DNA from: Flavobacterium sp. 1355
GTDB lineage: Bacteria; Bacteroidota; Bacteroidia; Flavobacteriales; Flavobacteriaceae
Reading direction: 5' to 3'
Length of the DNA stretch: 64,000 nucleotides
Assembly (NCBI RefSeq): GCF_017833415.1
Contig: NZ_JAFICC010000008.1
Coordinates: 223,090-287,089 of the forward strand
Within the stretch, counting starts at the first letter, position 1. Every line of letters begins with the position of its first letter. Position numbers and translations under genes: made by a program. The notes beneath the pieces are model-generated. The model had not been told where the DNA came from. It was given only the letters and a program-made list of their open reading frames with translations, and made no database searches. Below are positions 9,222 to 18,553 of this stretch, piece by piece.

Positions 9222-10286
9222 ATGAATCCATTTTTCTTAAAAATTGCAAATCATAAAGAACAGAACCTGCCATTTGTACTTTATTCAAAACCCAATACTT
9301 CGAATCTTATTGGAATTTTACAGCAAAATAATACTTTATACCACGTATCAGATTATAGCGAAAAAGGATTTGTTTTTGCTTCTTTTGATGAAAAACAATT
9401 GATATTAATCCCAGAAAGTGAATCGGAAATTATAACTGCCGAAAAAGAAACAACATCATTTAATCCCATCGAAGCCGATGATCAGAATTTTGATCCTGAG
9501 GCCAAATTTCAATATGAATATTTAGTGGCGCAGGGAATTCAGGCTATTAAAAACGAAGAGTTCAAGAAAGTAGTTTTGTCTAGAAGTGAAGATGTACAAT
9601 TGGCTGAATTTGATTTTATAGAAACATTTCAGCATTTGGTACAATTGTATCCGGCTACTTTTTGCTATTGTTTTTTTCATCCAAAAATTGGGCTTTGGAT
9701 GGGAGCAACGCCCGAAAAGCTATTAAAAGCAAATGGAAATGTTTTTGAAACTATGGCTTTGGCAGGAACGCAAAAAGATAATTTTGAAACTGAAATTGTC
9801 TGGCAGCAAAAAGAAAAAGAGGAACAGCAATATGTAACCGATTTTATAGTAAAAAGACTGAAGGAATTTGCGGCTTCGGTTGTAGTTTCAGAACCTTATA
9901 GTCTTAGAGCCGGATCAATATGGCATATTAAAACAGATATTTCGGGAGTTTTAAAGAATAATTCTACTCTGGAAGAAGTAATTGATACTCTGCACCCAAC
10001 ACCGGCGGTGTGCGGGCTTCCAAAAAAGAAATCAAAAGCTTTTATCTTAGAAAATGAAAATTACGACCGAACTTTTTACACAGGATTTTTAGGTGAGTTA
10101 AACAGCAGTTTTGAAGGAAATACAGCGAGTTCTGATTTATTTGTAAATTTACGCAGTATGCAGATACAGGAAAACAAAGCCATTTTGTACATGGGATGCG
10201 GCGTTACCAAAGAAAGTATTCCTGAAAAAGAATGGGAGGAAAGCGTCAATAAATCCATGACGATGAAAAGAGTTTTAAAGAAATAG
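9222..10286 (+). CDS. menF: Isochorismate synthase
   Basis: This chorismate-binding enzyme isomerises chorismate to isochorismate, the entry step of menaquinone synthesis. At 354 residues it is a compact MenF/EntC/DhbC-type protein. The conserved features include KVVLSRSE, GATPEKLL, MALAGTQ, the HPTPAVCGLPK segment and YTGFLGE with the metal-binding glutamates of the family. It is probably co-transcribed with the upstream thioesterase (4-base gap). No siderophore genes are nearby, which favours menaquinone over enterobactin-like synthesis. The N-terminal 80 residues are divergent, as usual in this family. Confidence 0.88.
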   Translation: MNPFFLKIANHKEQNLPFVLYSKPNTSNLIGILQQNNTLYHVSDYSEKGFVFASFDEKQLILIPESESEIITAEKETTSFNPIEADDQNFDPEAKFQYEYLVAQGIQAIKNEEFKKVVLSRSEDVQLAEFDFIETFQHLVQLYPATFCYCFFHPKIGLWMGATPEKLLKANGNVFETMALAGTQKDNFETEIVWQQKEKEEQQYVTDFIVKRLKEFAASVVVSEPYSLRAGSIWHIKTDISGVLKNNSTLEEVIDTLHPTPAVCGLPKKKSKAFILENENYDRTFYTGFLGELNSSFEGNTASSDLFVNLRSMQIQENKAILYMGCGVTKESIPEKEWEESVNKSMTMKRVLKK

Positions 10287-10350
10287 TTTCAAGTTTCAGG
10301 TTTCACGTTCTGTTGGCAACTTGAAACCTGAAACAAAGAAAACCTGAAAC
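10286..10350. repeat. GTTTCAGG word repeat with inverted arms
   Basis: GTTTCAGGTTTCA (10292-10304) is complementary to TGAAACCTGAAAC (10322-10334), and a further AACCTGAAAC follows at about 10341. It starts at the stop codon of the isochorismate synthase gene. The same words recur at 27753-27808. It may be a transcript-end hairpin or an expanding micro-repeat. Confidence 0.75.
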
Positions 10351-10370
10351 AAATAAAAATAAAAACACAC

Positions 10371-11087
10371 ATGAAATTAGATATATTAGCCTTTGGTGCA
10401 CATCCTGATGATGTAGAACTAGGTTGTGCCGGAACTATTCTGAAAGAAGTATCGCTTGGCAAAAAAGTAGGTATTGTTGATTTAACGCGAGGCGAACTCG
10501 GTACACGTGGTTCGGCAGAAATACGCGATCAGGAAGCTGCCGATGCGGCAAAAATATTAGGCGTTTTGGTTCGTGAAAATTTAAAGATGCGGGATGGCTT
10601 CTTTGTGAATGATGAAAAACACCAGTTTGAGGTTATCAAAATGATCCGAAAATACAAACCGGAAATTGTCTTATGCAATGCAGTTGATGATCGCCATATT
10701 GATCACGGAAAAGGAAGCAAGTTAGTATCTGATGCTTGCTTTTTGTCAGGATTAATGAAAATTGAAACTTCGATTGACGGAGTAAATCAGGAAGCATGGC
10801 GGCCAAAAATAGTCTATCATTATATTCAGTGGAAAAACCTCGAACCTGACTTTGTAGTAGACATAACGGGTTTTGAGCAGAAAAAAGTAGAAGCAGTTTT
10901 GGCTTATAAAACACAATTTTATGATCCGAATTCTAAAGAGCCTGCAACGCCAATAACGAGTAAAAATTTCCTGGAAAGCCTAAATTATCGTGCGCAGGAC
11001 TTAGGAAGGCTGGTTGGGAAAGATTTTGCTGAAGGTTTTACGATTGAAAGATGTTTGGCAGTCAATAGCTTAGGAGATTTAGTGTAA
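10371..11087 (+). CDS. bshB1: Bacillithiol biosynthesis deacetylase BshB1
   Basis: This zinc hydrolase of the LmbE/PIG-L family removes the acetyl group from GlcNAc-malate during bacillithiol synthesis, the low-molecular-weight thiol of many Firmicutes and Bacteroidota. Zinc-binding residues are seen in AHPDD (His11, Asp13, Asp14) and HIDH (His109, His112). The signature GELGTRGSAEIRDQEA near residues 41-56 is typical of BshB1. At 238 residues it is full length. No bshA or bshC lies in the window. An 84-base spacer with a hairpin separates it from the upstream gene, so co-transcription is uncertain. Confidence 0.92.
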   Translation: MKLDILAFGAHPDDVELGCAGTILKEVSLGKKVGIVDLTRGELGTRGSAEIRDQEAADAAKILGVLVRENLKMRDGFFVNDEKHQFEVIKMIRKYKPEIVLCNAVDDRHIDHGKGSKLVSDACFLSGLMKIETSIDGVNQEAWRPKIVYHYIQWKNLEPDFVVDITGFEQKKVEAVLAYKTQFYDPNSKEPATPITSKNFLESLNYRAQDLGRLVGKDFAEGFTIERCLAVNSLGDLV

Positions 11088-11103
11088 TTTTTTCGTTTTT
11101 TTC

Positions 11104-11134
11104 TTTGTAGAAGTAAACCTTTGTTATATATTTG
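11104..11134 (+). promoter_or_regulatory. Promoter of tRNA-His
   Basis: TTTG (11104-11107), 19 bases, then TATATTTG (11127-11134) is an exact match to the Bacteroidota -33/-7 promoter words. The expected start site near 11141 leaves a short leader before the mature tRNA at 11153. Confidence 0.85.
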
Positions 11135-11152
11135 CACTCGCTAAGCAAAAAT

Positions 11153-11227
11153 GGTGGTTGTAGCTCAGTTGGTTAGAGTAGCGGTTTGTGGTGCCGCGGG
11201 TCGCCGGTTCGAACCCGGTCAGCCACC
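11153..11227 (+). tRNA. tRNA-His (GTG)
   Basis: The cloverleaf is clear. The acceptor arm GTGGTTG pairs with CAGCCAC, the D-arm contains AGCTCAGTTGGTTAGAG, the anticodon loop TTGTGGT carries GTG, and the T-arm contains GGTTCGAACCC. An extra G at position -1 (11153) faces C73, the identity element of histidine tRNAs. A complete CCA tail is not encoded, so it must be added after transcription. It is a single-tRNA transcription unit with its own promoter and terminator. Confidence 0.95.
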
Positions 11228-11238
11228 CAGAAATTTAA

Positions 11239-11266
11239 AGCCTTGAAGAAATTCAAGGCTTTTTTT
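11239..11266 (+). terminator. Terminator of tRNA-His
   Basis: AGCCTTGAA, loop GAAA, TTCAAGGCT, then a run of T. It starts about 12 bases after the tRNA 3' end. This is a strong intrinsic terminator. Confidence 0.92.
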
Positions 11267-11295
11267 GTGCAATTAACTTTTTATCCGCAAAGTTT

Positions 11296-11451
11296 GTCAT
11301 CCTGACGAAGGAAGGACCACACCAGAAACTCCACACAGTTAGTCCGCATCTTGTAACGAAGCAACACAAGAAAACTCCTTATATTTATTCTGTTTGTTTG
11401 TAGCCAATCTTTGTCGAGTTTCTGGTGTGGTCCTTCCTTCGTCAGGATGAC
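11296..11451. repeat. Perfect 36-bp inverted repeat with 84-base loop
   Basis: The left arm (11296-11331, starting GTCATCCTGACGAAGGAAGG) is the exact complement of the right arm (11416-11451, ending CCTTCCTTCGTCAGGATGAC). The 84-base loop shows no open frame. The ends share GTCAT..GACGAAGGA with the elements at 6401 and 37613. It sits between the tRNA terminator and the terminator of the metallopeptidase gene. The perfect arms suggest recent insertion or ongoing maintenance. Confidence 0.93.
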
Positions 11452-11457
11452 ATGACC

Positions 11458-11492
11458 AAAAAAAAAAGCATGATGTTTAAATCATGCTTTTT
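11458..11492 (-). terminator. Terminator of the metallopeptidase gene
   Basis: On the minus strand AAAGCATGAT and ATCATGCTTT form a hairpin with loop TAAAC, followed by a T-run. It lies about 30 bases past the stop of the downstream-facing gene. Confidence 0.85.
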
Positions 11493-11521
11493 AGTCGGTT
11501 TATTATATTTGGTTTAATGTA

Positions 11522-12370
11522 TTATCTAATCTCCTCAAAAGTAGTTCCTTGTTTTATATCACCTGAATCGAAGCCTTTTTTGAACCAGTACATTCTTTGT
11601 TCTGATGTACCATGGGTAAATGAATCCGGAACGATATGGCCCTGCATTTTACTCTGAATAGCATCATCTCCAACGGCATTTGCTGCACTCAAAGCTTCTT
11701 CGATATCACCAACATCTAAATTTTCTTTATTGTAATGTGTCCACACACCGGCATAGAAATCTGCCTGCAGCTCTAATGCAACAGAGAGTTTATTTGCTTC
11801 GGCTTCACTTTTTCCTTCCTGTTCCTGACGCATTTTGGTCGATGTTCCTAATAACGTCTGGATATGATGACCAATTTCATGTGCAATAACATATGCAATA
11901 GCAAAGTCACCGCCTTTGGCTCCAAATTTCGTTTTTAATTCTTCAAAGAAAGCCAGGTCCATATATACTTTTCTGTCGCCGGGACAGTAAAAAGGACCCG
12001 AAGCAGACGATGCCCCACCGCACGCTGTCTGAACAGAACCTCTAAAAAGTACCAATTTTGGTTTTTCATACGTCATGCCATTGTCAGCAAATATTTTGCT
12101 CCAGATATCCTCGTTGTCAGCCAGAATAACTCTGACAAAGTCTCCCATTTCCTGGTCTTCCTTGCTTAACGGTGCAGCAGCTTCAGTTTGTGGTTGTCCG
12201 CCTTGCATCTGCTCTAATACATTCCCTACGGTTTGGCCGGTTTCACCACCAAAAACATTCAGCAACAAAATAATTATACCGATAACCCCGCCTCCAAGAG
12301 CTACTTTTCCGCCAGAAACACCTCTTCTGTCTTCAACATTATCACTTTGTCTTCTGCCTAGCCACTTCAT
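11522..12370 (-). CDS. Neutral zinc metallopeptidase, YpfJ family
   Basis: This is a membrane-anchored putative zinc metalloprotease of the YpfJ/KPN_02809 family (about 280-290 residues; here 282). The N-terminus keeps the family-typical MKWLGRRQSDNVEDRRG. One membrane segment (about 25-40) follows, so the catalytic domain should lie outside the cytoplasm. The HEIGHH motif gives His164, Glu165 and His168. Conserved CGGASSASGPFYCPGD precedes it, and LELQADFYAGVW downstream probably supplies the third metal ligand. The gene stands alone with its own terminator. Its physiological substrate is not known. Confidence 0.9.
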   Translation of the reverse strand: MKWLGRRQSDNVEDRRGVSGGKVALGGGVIGIIILLLNVFGGETGQTVGNVLEQMQGGQPQTEAAAPLSKEDQEMGDFVRVILADNEDIWSKIFADNGMTYEKPKLVLFRGSVQTACGGASSASGPFYCPGDRKVYMDLAFFEELKTKFGAKGGDFAIAYVIAHEIGHHIQTLLGTSTKMRQEQEGKSEAEANKLSVALELQADFYAGVWTHYNKENLDVGDIEEALSAANAVGDDAIQSKMQGHIVPDSFTHGTSEQRMYWFKKGFDSGDIKQGTTFEEIR

Positions 12371-12462
12371 ATAGTATTGTATTAACGATTATTATGATTT
12401 TAGTTGTACGAATTTATAGATTTTTTTGAAAATAAAGCAACACAAAACGAATTAACTTTAGG

Positions 12463-15400
12463 TTATTTTACCCATTTGGATAAAGCCTCTTCTACAGTAC
12501 CTCGAATAATAGGTTTTGAGATATAATCATTCATTCCGGCAGAAATACATTTGTTTCTTTCGTCTATTTCCGCGCCTGCCGTAACGGCAATAATCGGAAT
12601 ATTTTTGCCTGTCAGCGTATTTCTGATAGCTCTTGTTGCTTCATAACCATTCATGATTGGCATCTGAATATCCATAAAAACCAAATCAGGATTAATAGTT
12701 TCGATTTGGTTTACAGCTTCATAGCCATTTTCGCATTCATAAATTATGGTGTTGATATTAAGGTTTTTTAATATTGTCTTTAGCAAAAGCATGTTTACTT
12801 TATTATCTTCAACTATTAAAATGCTTACTTTTTTCTGGCTGGAATAATAATCTAAATCGTATTCCTTACTTCTTGTTTTTGATACAATCTGATATTTTTC
12901 ATTAATACTTTTATGACTGATGTTAAGATTGATATCAAAATAAAATGTGCTTCCGTGATCGATCTTGCTTTTTAACTGCAAACGGCTTTCCATTAAAGCC
13001 AATAATTGATTCGATATAGTAAGTCCTAAACCTGTGCCTCCAAATTTTCTGGTGGTAGAACTGTCTTCCTGAGAAAAAGCCTTGAAAATTTTCTTTTGGT
13101 TTTTCTCCAGAATACCAATTCCAGTATCAATTACAGCAAAACGAATTACATAATTGTCTTCTGATTTTTTCTCTATTACAGAAACGTTTAATTTGATAGA
13201 ACCTTCATTTGTAAACTTAATGGCATTTGATAAAAGGTTAATCAGAATCTGTTTTAAACGAACAATATCTGTCCAGATATATTTAGGAACATTTGGGTCT
13301 ACGTTCAATTCCAATTGAAGGTTTTTTTGATTCGATTCATAAACAATTAAATCAAAGATCTGCCCCAGAATTTTCTGAATGTCATACAGATCTATAAAGA
13401 GCTCTAATTTTCCGGCTTCAATTTTAGAGAAATCAAGAATATCATTTATAATTTCTAATAAGGAATGAGCTGACTGATTGATCGTTGTCATATATTTTTC
13501 CTGAATTTCTCCAAGATTCGTTTTCATCAGTAAATGAGTAAATCCGATAATACCATTTAGCGGCGTACGAATTTCATGCGACATATTGGCCAGAAAATCA
13601 GATTTCGATTTATTGGCAGCTTCCGCCAGTTCTTTGGCTTTTATCGCATCTTCACTTTCTTTTATTTTTGCGTGATTCCTGTTTCGCTCCAAAGTCGAGG
13701 AAATATTATTGGCAAGTGTCTGAAATATATAGATTTCGTCTTCTGTCCATTTTCGTTCCCGGGTACAATCGTCAAACCCTATAAAACCCGAAAAGTTATT
13801 ATTGGAGTACAAAGGCAGGATCAGGATTGATTTGATTTCGTTGGTAACCAGTAAATTTTTGAAAAATGTGTCTTCAAGTTCCCGGGTTAGTGTACTAAAG
13901 ACTTTTTTGTTTTGTGAATGCGTAATTATTTCTTTTAAATTATCTTCTGTAAACTGTTGTAATTTGGTAATTTGATGTTTTATTCCGTCTTTTGACCATT
14001 TGTGTTTCTGGCTGATGGTCTGGGTTTCAAAGTCTTTTTCGTAATAAAATATATGGTCTACATTTGAAGCTTCACCTATAATCTCATAAGTTTCCTCAAA
14101 CATTTCTTTGGTACTTTTACTCATCAAGAACTTTTCGGTGCAAAGGGCCAGTGCCGAGAGTAATTCACTTTTCAGTTCCAGTTTTTTTTCAGCCTTAAGT
14201 CTCATTTGAGACGAAATAGCAAGTGAGATAACGTCAGATATCGTTCTGGCATAATTTATATCTTCGTTGTCCCATTCTCTTTTTTCATCTGTGCTTTCAA
14301 AACAGGCAACACCTGCTAACTGCCCGTTTAAGAAAATTGGGACATCAAGCATTGATTTTATTTTGTTTTTAGTGAAATATGCCTCTTTGAATTCTGATGT
14401 TTCTAATTTATTAAACACATCAGGAGCATTTATAATAGCCTTATTTTTTAAGGTTTCAAAGTAAATTGGATAGGATTCTTTGTCCAGGATATTTTTGTCA
14501 TTTAACGTTTGGTTATCTCTGCTGAATATATTTTTGCAGGTAATAATATCGTCAGTATACCTCCAGAAACTAACTCTGTTGGTTCGTGATACGGTTGCCG
14601 CTTCCTTAATGATATAATCTATGACAGTTTTAAAATTACTGTAATTTCTAAAATCGGTTGTCGATAGTTTTTTGGTTGAATTATTATAGGCCTCAATTTT
14701 TTCCAGACGCCGTTTTTTCTCGTTTTCGATGTTTTTTATTTCGGTAATATCTCTCGCAATACCTGCAAAACCAATTGTTTGTCCCAGGTCATTCTTCCGG
14801 ATTATTACCTTTTGCGAAACCCATAATTCTTCTCCGTTTCTCTTTAAAACCGGAATTTCGATCGTAGGATAATTTATTTCGTTTTGTTCTAAGTTTTCAT
14901 AAAAATTAACAGCACTTTTGATGTAATCTTCATGAATAAAATTAGAGTAATGCTGCATTAAAACTTCCTCCTCAGAGTAGCCCAGAATAGAAAATCCGAA
15001 TTCATTTACAAAGGTAAAATACCCGTCAACATTCATTTCAAAAATAATATCAGTTGCCGTCTGAATCAGGTTTTTATATTGATCCTGAACAATTATCTGT
15101 TCAGTAACATCCTGCCCAATACTGATAATCAGATCATCAGAAAATTTTTTGTCTTTCCATTGAATGTATTTGTATTCTCCGCTTTTACTTTTTAATTTCT
15201 GGATGTACAGCTTATCATCAATCTGTTTCTTGTTGTGGTTTTTCTTCACAAATTCCTTGTCTTCGGTAAGTTTCCAGAATTTCATAGCCATGACTTCTTC
15301 CGGCAGATAACCCAAAACGGAAGTAATAGTTTCGCTGCAAAACAATATTTCTCCTTTTTGATTGGTTGCTATTGTTAGTGAATTTCCTTTATGGACAATT

Positions 15401-16149
15401 TCATTTGTAAACCTGAAACTATCATTGCTATTCAGTAAAACAGCATATTTTACCTGATTGACAATAGAAATAAGGATAGAAAAATTGATTAATAAGATCG
15501 ACGATTTTAACGGAATTAAGTGAAAAACAACCGTTGAAATCAAAAAAGAAAAAGTTATTCCAACAAAAATCCAGTAAATTTTTATCGGTTTTAGAATATT
15601 ATAAGAAAAGAAAAAGGAGATTAAAAATACAATAATCGGAACAACATCATTGGGAAGATAAATAATATTGCGGGCAATGTAACAGAAATAAATGAAGAAA
15701 AAGGCTATGAATATTGTTTGAATCCGATCTCGCAGAAATTTTATTTTATCGGTTAGCAAATAACCTAATAAGACAGAAAATCCCATAGACAGATTTACAA
15801 CCAGTAAACTTTTGGGCCTGATCTTAAAGATTTCGTTGATGATTTCCATCAGGATCATCGCAATTCCAAAAAACAAAATATAGAGCTGGTATTCTCTTCC
15901 GGCAGTATCATCGTCTTTCTTCTTTTCGATGAAATAGCCAATTTTTGCCTTAATTCTAAAAAACTGATAAATCAGTAAACTAAGAAATCCAAACAGGGAT
16001 AATCCTAAAATGATGAGTTTAGGATTGTTATAAAAAATAATAATATCAGAGTTAAATACGAACCAGTTCAATCCGTTTGATTTCAGGACATTTCCAAAAA
16101 TGGAAATTCCTGAAATCAATGAATTAAAACAACTATAGTTTTGTACCAT
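12463..16149 (-). CDS. Hybrid sensor histidine kinase/response regulator with 7TM, PAS and GAF domains
   Basis: This is a 1228-residue membrane hybrid kinase. About seven hydrophobic segments fill residues 45-245. Two PAS domains follow (about 255-350 and 355-470; [21 protein letters not shown] and [19 protein letters not shown]), then two GAF-like domains (about 510-650 and 670-820). The kinase core has phospho-acceptor His858 ([19 protein letters not shown]), an ATPase domain with DTGIGI and [14 protein letters not shown], and a C-terminal receiver with Asp1160 ([15 protein letters not shown]). No output regulator or Hpt protein lies nearby, so the phosphorelay partner is elsewhere. The signal sensed is unknown. 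The start codon leaves an unusual 45-residue stretch before the first membrane segment and could lie further downstream. Confidence 0.93.
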   Translation of the reverse strand: MVQNYSCFNSLISGISIFGNVLKSNGLNWFVFNSDIIIFYNNPKLIILGLSLFGFLSLLIYQFFRIKAKIGYFIEKKKDDDTAGREYQLYILFFGIAMILMEIINEIFKIRPKSLLVVNLSMGFSVLLGYLLTDKIKFLRDRIQTIFIAFFFIYFCYIARNIIYLPNDVVPIIVFLISFFFSYNILKPIKIYWIFVGITFSFLISTVVFHLIPLKSSILLINFSILISIVNQVKYAVLLNSNDSFRFTNEIVHKGNSLTIATNQKGEILFCSETITSVLGYLPEEVMAMKFWKLTEDKEFVKKNHNKKQIDDKLYIQKLKSKSGEYKYIQWKDKKFSDDLIISIGQDVTEQIIVQDQYKNLIQTATDIIFEMNVDGYFTFVNEFGFSILGYSEEEVLMQHYSNFIHEDYIKSAVNFYENLEQNEINYPTIEIPVLKRNGEELWVSQKVIIRKNDLGQTIGFAGIARDITEIKNIENEKKRRLEKIEAYNNSTKKLSTTDFRNYSNFKTVIDYIIKEAATVSRTNRVSFWRYTDDIITCKNIFSRDNQTLNDKNILDKESYPIYFETLKNKAIINAPDVFNKLETSEFKEAYFTKNKIKSMLDVPIFLNGQLAGVACFESTDEKREWDNEDINYARTISDVISLAISSQMRLKAEKKLELKSELLSALALCTEKFLMSKSTKEMFEETYEIIGEASNVDHIFYYEKDFETQTISQKHKWSKDGIKHQITKLQQFTEDNLKEIITHSQNKKVFSTLTRELEDTFFKNLLVTNEIKSILILPLYSNNNFSGFIGFDDCTRERKWTEDEIYIFQTLANNISSTLERNRNHAKIKESEDAIKAKELAEAANKSKSDFLANMSHEIRTPLNGIIGFTHLLMKTNLGEIQEKYMTTINQSAHSLLEIINDILDFSKIEAGKLELFIDLYDIQKILGQIFDLIVYESNQKNLQLELNVDPNVPKYIWTDIVRLKQILINLLSNAIKFTNEGSIKLNVSVIEKKSEDNYVIRFAVIDTGIGILEKNQKKIFKAFSQEDSSTTRKFGGTGLGLTISNQLLALMESRLQLKSKIDHGSTFYFDINLNISHKSINEKYQIVSKTRSKEYDLDYYSSQKKVSILIVEDNKVNMLLLKTILKNLNINTIIYECENGYEAVNQIETINPDLVFMDIQMPIMNGYEATRAIRNTLTGKNIPIIAVTAGAEIDERNKCISAGMNDYISKPIIRGTVEEALSKWVK

Positions 16150-16185
16150 AGTATCTGGTTATGTTTGTTAAGTAAATAGCTTGTG

Positions 16186-16234
16186 AATTTCTAAATACAG
16201 ATTTGGTTAGGTTCTTGTTGATTATTTAGAAATT
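16186..16234. repeat. Perfect 12-bp inverted repeat between membrane protein and kinase genes
   Basis: AATTTCTAAATA (16186-16197) and TATTTAGAAATT (16223-16234) are exact complements separated by 25 bases. It lies just past the minus-strand membrane protein stop and upstream of the hybrid kinase. It lacks a T-run, so termination is doubtful. An operator is possible. Confidence 0.4.
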
Positions 16235-16240
16235 TATAAA

Positions 16241-17032
16241 TTACTCAAAATCCGACTGACCAATAGAATCAATAGAATCTTCGTCATTAATATTAAATAT
16301 GGCGCTATAAATAGCGTATTTTACAGAATAAGTTATCGGAATAGTAAACACAACTCCAATACAACAGCCGATAAGCCCAACAGTAGAGGCCAGTCCTGCA
16401 ACGATAAAAAGAAGCGCAATTACCAAAGGCTGTTTGATTACTACAATGGCACTTGATTTTATAGCGTCGATAGCGTTTAAATCTCCAAAAATGATTAATG
16501 GTATTGTCAATGAGGTGAAGAACGTTATGATAAAAGTTATAAAAGCATCAATAACAGGAATTCCCAAATAACTAAATACTACAGATATTACACCACCGGT
16601 TAGTGAGATTAATAATGTTGAGATAAAAAGCGGAGCAAAATGACGGGAATTATAGTAGCTAAAAATCGTTGAAACGTTAAATTCCTGATCCTTATCAGCG
16701 CAATCTGCCATTTTAAGAAAACCGGCTGTAAAAGGACTTAAAAGCGCAGCTACAAAAGTTATAACCAGAGTATAAATAATTAATACGGCACCGGCAGGTT
16801 GTTCATTTTGAAGACTTTTAAAGTATTCTTCAGTAAAATGTTCAACCCCATATAATGCAACAAAAACTCCTCCACCAAGAAAAATCGCTATAATTGCGAA
16901 TACCAATAATATCAATCCTGCATAAAGTGCGATTTTTTTGTAGTTTTCAAAAGCATGGTTAAAAACGTTTGAAAAATCTAAAGTATAGCCATTTTTCCTA
17001 ATGTCTTCGATTTGGTCTAGTGTAGATTTCAT
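16241..17032 (-). CDS. Multi-pass inner-membrane protein of unknown function
   Basis: I do not recognise a function. The 263-residue product begins with a cytoplasmic-looking segment (QIEDIRKNGYTLDFSNVFNHAFENYKKIALYAG). Five or six hydrophobic segments follow (about 34-58, 80-105, 130-155, 160-180, 195-222 and 225-245) with Gly-rich turns. This layout is common among small Bacteroidota membrane proteins that have no assigned role. It ends with an acidic tail (INDEDSIDSIGQSDFE). The hybrid kinase follows 91 bases downstream, with an inverted repeat between them; a functional link is only a guess. Confidence 0.7.
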   Translation of the reverse strand: MKSTLDQIEDIRKNGYTLDFSNVFNHAFENYKKIALYAGLILLVFAIIAIFLGGGVFVALYGVEHFTEEYFKSLQNEQPAGAVLIIYTLVITFVAALLSPFTAGFLKMADCADKDQEFNVSTIFSYYNSRHFAPLFISTLLISLTGGVISVVFSYLGIPVIDAFITFIITFFTSLTIPLIIFGDLNAIDAIKSSAIVVIKQPLVIALLFIVAGLASTVGLIGCCIGVVFTIPITYSVKYAIYSAIFNINDEDSIDSIGQSDFE

Positions 17033-17148
17033 TTTTTAAGTAAAGTTGTTTTATAATCTTTTTTTAAATATTATTCAGACGTAAATATAATATTTTTAAT
17101 CAATTCCGTATAAAAATCGACGAAACATTACGAAATTGTTTTGAGAAG

Positions 17149-18477
17149 CTAAATCCAGTCTAATAAGCGTTTTATGGAAGCTAATTTGTCCTTGTAAGGT
17201 GCATAACGCATAGGGAGATCCAACCAGTTTCCTTTTTTGACAACTCCTTTGTGATGAGAAAAAATATCAAAGCTCAGTTTGCCGTGATAAGCACCGATTC
17301 CGCTTTGGCCAACACCGCCAAAAGGCAGTCTTTTATTAGAAAAATGTACAACAGTATCATTAATACAGCCACCTCCAAAAGAGTAAGCTGAAATTAATTT
17401 GTTTGTAAAACTTTTATTTTCACTAAAAATATAAAATGCAAGAGGTTTCTCATATCTGGTAACCACATTTTCTATTTCAGTTTCAGTCTCATAAGTCAGG
17501 ATTGGCAAAATTGGTCCAAAAATTTCTTCTTTCATAACAGGACTGTCCAGATTGGGTTCTTCTATGAGAGTAGGAGCTATATATAATTTGTTTGCGTCAG
17601 TTTCTCCGCCAAAAATTACTCTTTCAGGATCAATCATGCTCACTAACCGCAACCAGTTTTTTGTATTTATGATTCGGGCAAAATCAGGTGATTTTTCCAT
17701 TTTGTTGCCGTAAGCTTTTGTGATTTCTTCCATCATAAAAGAGATGAAATTGATTTTCATGTTTTTCTGAATCAGAATATAATCGGGGGCAATACAGGTT
17801 TGGCCTGCATTGATAAATTTTCCCCAGACAATTCTTTTGGCAGCGAGTTTTAAATCAGCAGATTCATCAATAATACAAGGGTTTTTTCCGCCAAGTTCAA
17901 GTGTAACAGGCGTTAGGTTTTCCGCAGCGGCTTTGGCTACAATTTTACCAACTGCAATGCTTCCTGTAAAGAAAATATAATCCCAGCGCTGTGACAAAAG
18001 CTGAGTTGAAACTTCAAGACCGCCTTCTACAACCTCGACATGATTTACGTGAAAGGTTTTTTGGATAATTTTCGCAATGACGGCAGAAGTATGCGGAGTA
18101 AGCTCTGATGGTTTTAACACTACTCTGTTTCCTGCAGCAACAGCAGATATAAGCGGGCATAACGCAAGTTGAAACGGATAATTCCAGGGAGAAATAACCA
18201 AAACCTTGCCGTAAGGCTCTTTGTAAATATAATCAGTAGAAGGGAAATTGAGCAGAGAAGGAAGAACGCGTTTTGGCTTAGACCATTTTTTAATGTTTTT
18301 TATAGTGTCTTTCAGTTCTGAAATGACATAATTTGTTTCTGTTAGTACAGCTTCGAATTCAGGTTTTTTAAAATCATCGTACAAAGCTTTTACAATTAAA
18401 TCTTCGCTTTTCTGAATGTTATACAATAACTTTTTTAGCGTTTCTCTTCTGTATCCGATATCGTTTTTGTAGTCCAT
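17149..18477 (-). CDS. NAD(P)-dependent aldehyde dehydrogenase (class 3 type)
   Basis: This soluble enzyme oxidises aldehydes to carboxylates with NAD(P)+. Its 442 residues match the short class-3/fatty-aldehyde ALDH group. Key elements are SPWNYPFQLAL (residues 96-106), the cofactor loop FFTGSIAVGK, the general base Glu194 in LELGGKNP, the nucleophile Cys228 in NAGQTCIAPD, EEIFGPILP and PFGGVGQSGIGAYHG. All catalytic residues are present. The aldehyde used cannot be told from sequence. It is preceded by a short inverted repeat at 18484-18515 that may be a regulatory site. Confidence 0.92.
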   Translation of the reverse strand: MDYKNDIGYRRETLKKLLYNIQKSEDLIVKALYDDFKKPEFEAVLTETNYVISELKDTIKNIKKWSKPKRVLPSLLNFPSTDYIYKEPYGKVLVISPWNYPFQLALCPLISAVAAGNRVVLKPSELTPHTSAVIAKIIQKTFHVNHVEVVEGGLEVSTQLLSQRWDYIFFTGSIAVGKIVAKAAAENLTPVTLELGGKNPCIIDESADLKLAAKRIVWGKFINAGQTCIAPDYILIQKNMKINFISFMMEEITKAYGNKMEKSPDFARIINTKNWLRLVSMIDPERVIFGGETDANKLYIAPTLIEEPNLDSPVMKEEIFGPILPILTYETETEIENVVTRYEKPLAFYIFSENKSFTNKLISAYSFGGGCINDTVVHFSNKRLPFGGVGQSGIGAYHGKLSFDIFSHHKGVVKKGNWLDLPMRYAPYKDKLASIKRLLDWI

Positions 18478-18483
18478 TTTATG

Positions 18484-18515
18484 ATTAACTTGAATTTTTG
18501 CCTATGCAAGTTAAT
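18484..18515. promoter_or_regulatory. Candidate operator palindrome upstream of aldehyde dehydrogenase
   Basis: ATTAACTTG (18484-18492) and CAAGTTAAT (18507-18515) are perfect complements with a 14-base spacer, 7 bases upstream of the aldehyde dehydrogenase start. The position inside the expected leader or promoter fits an operator or an attenuating hairpin. There is no T-run. Confidence 0.35.
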
Positions 18516-18553
18516 TTATAAAATTTAAAAAATTAAGAATTATATCATAAAAA

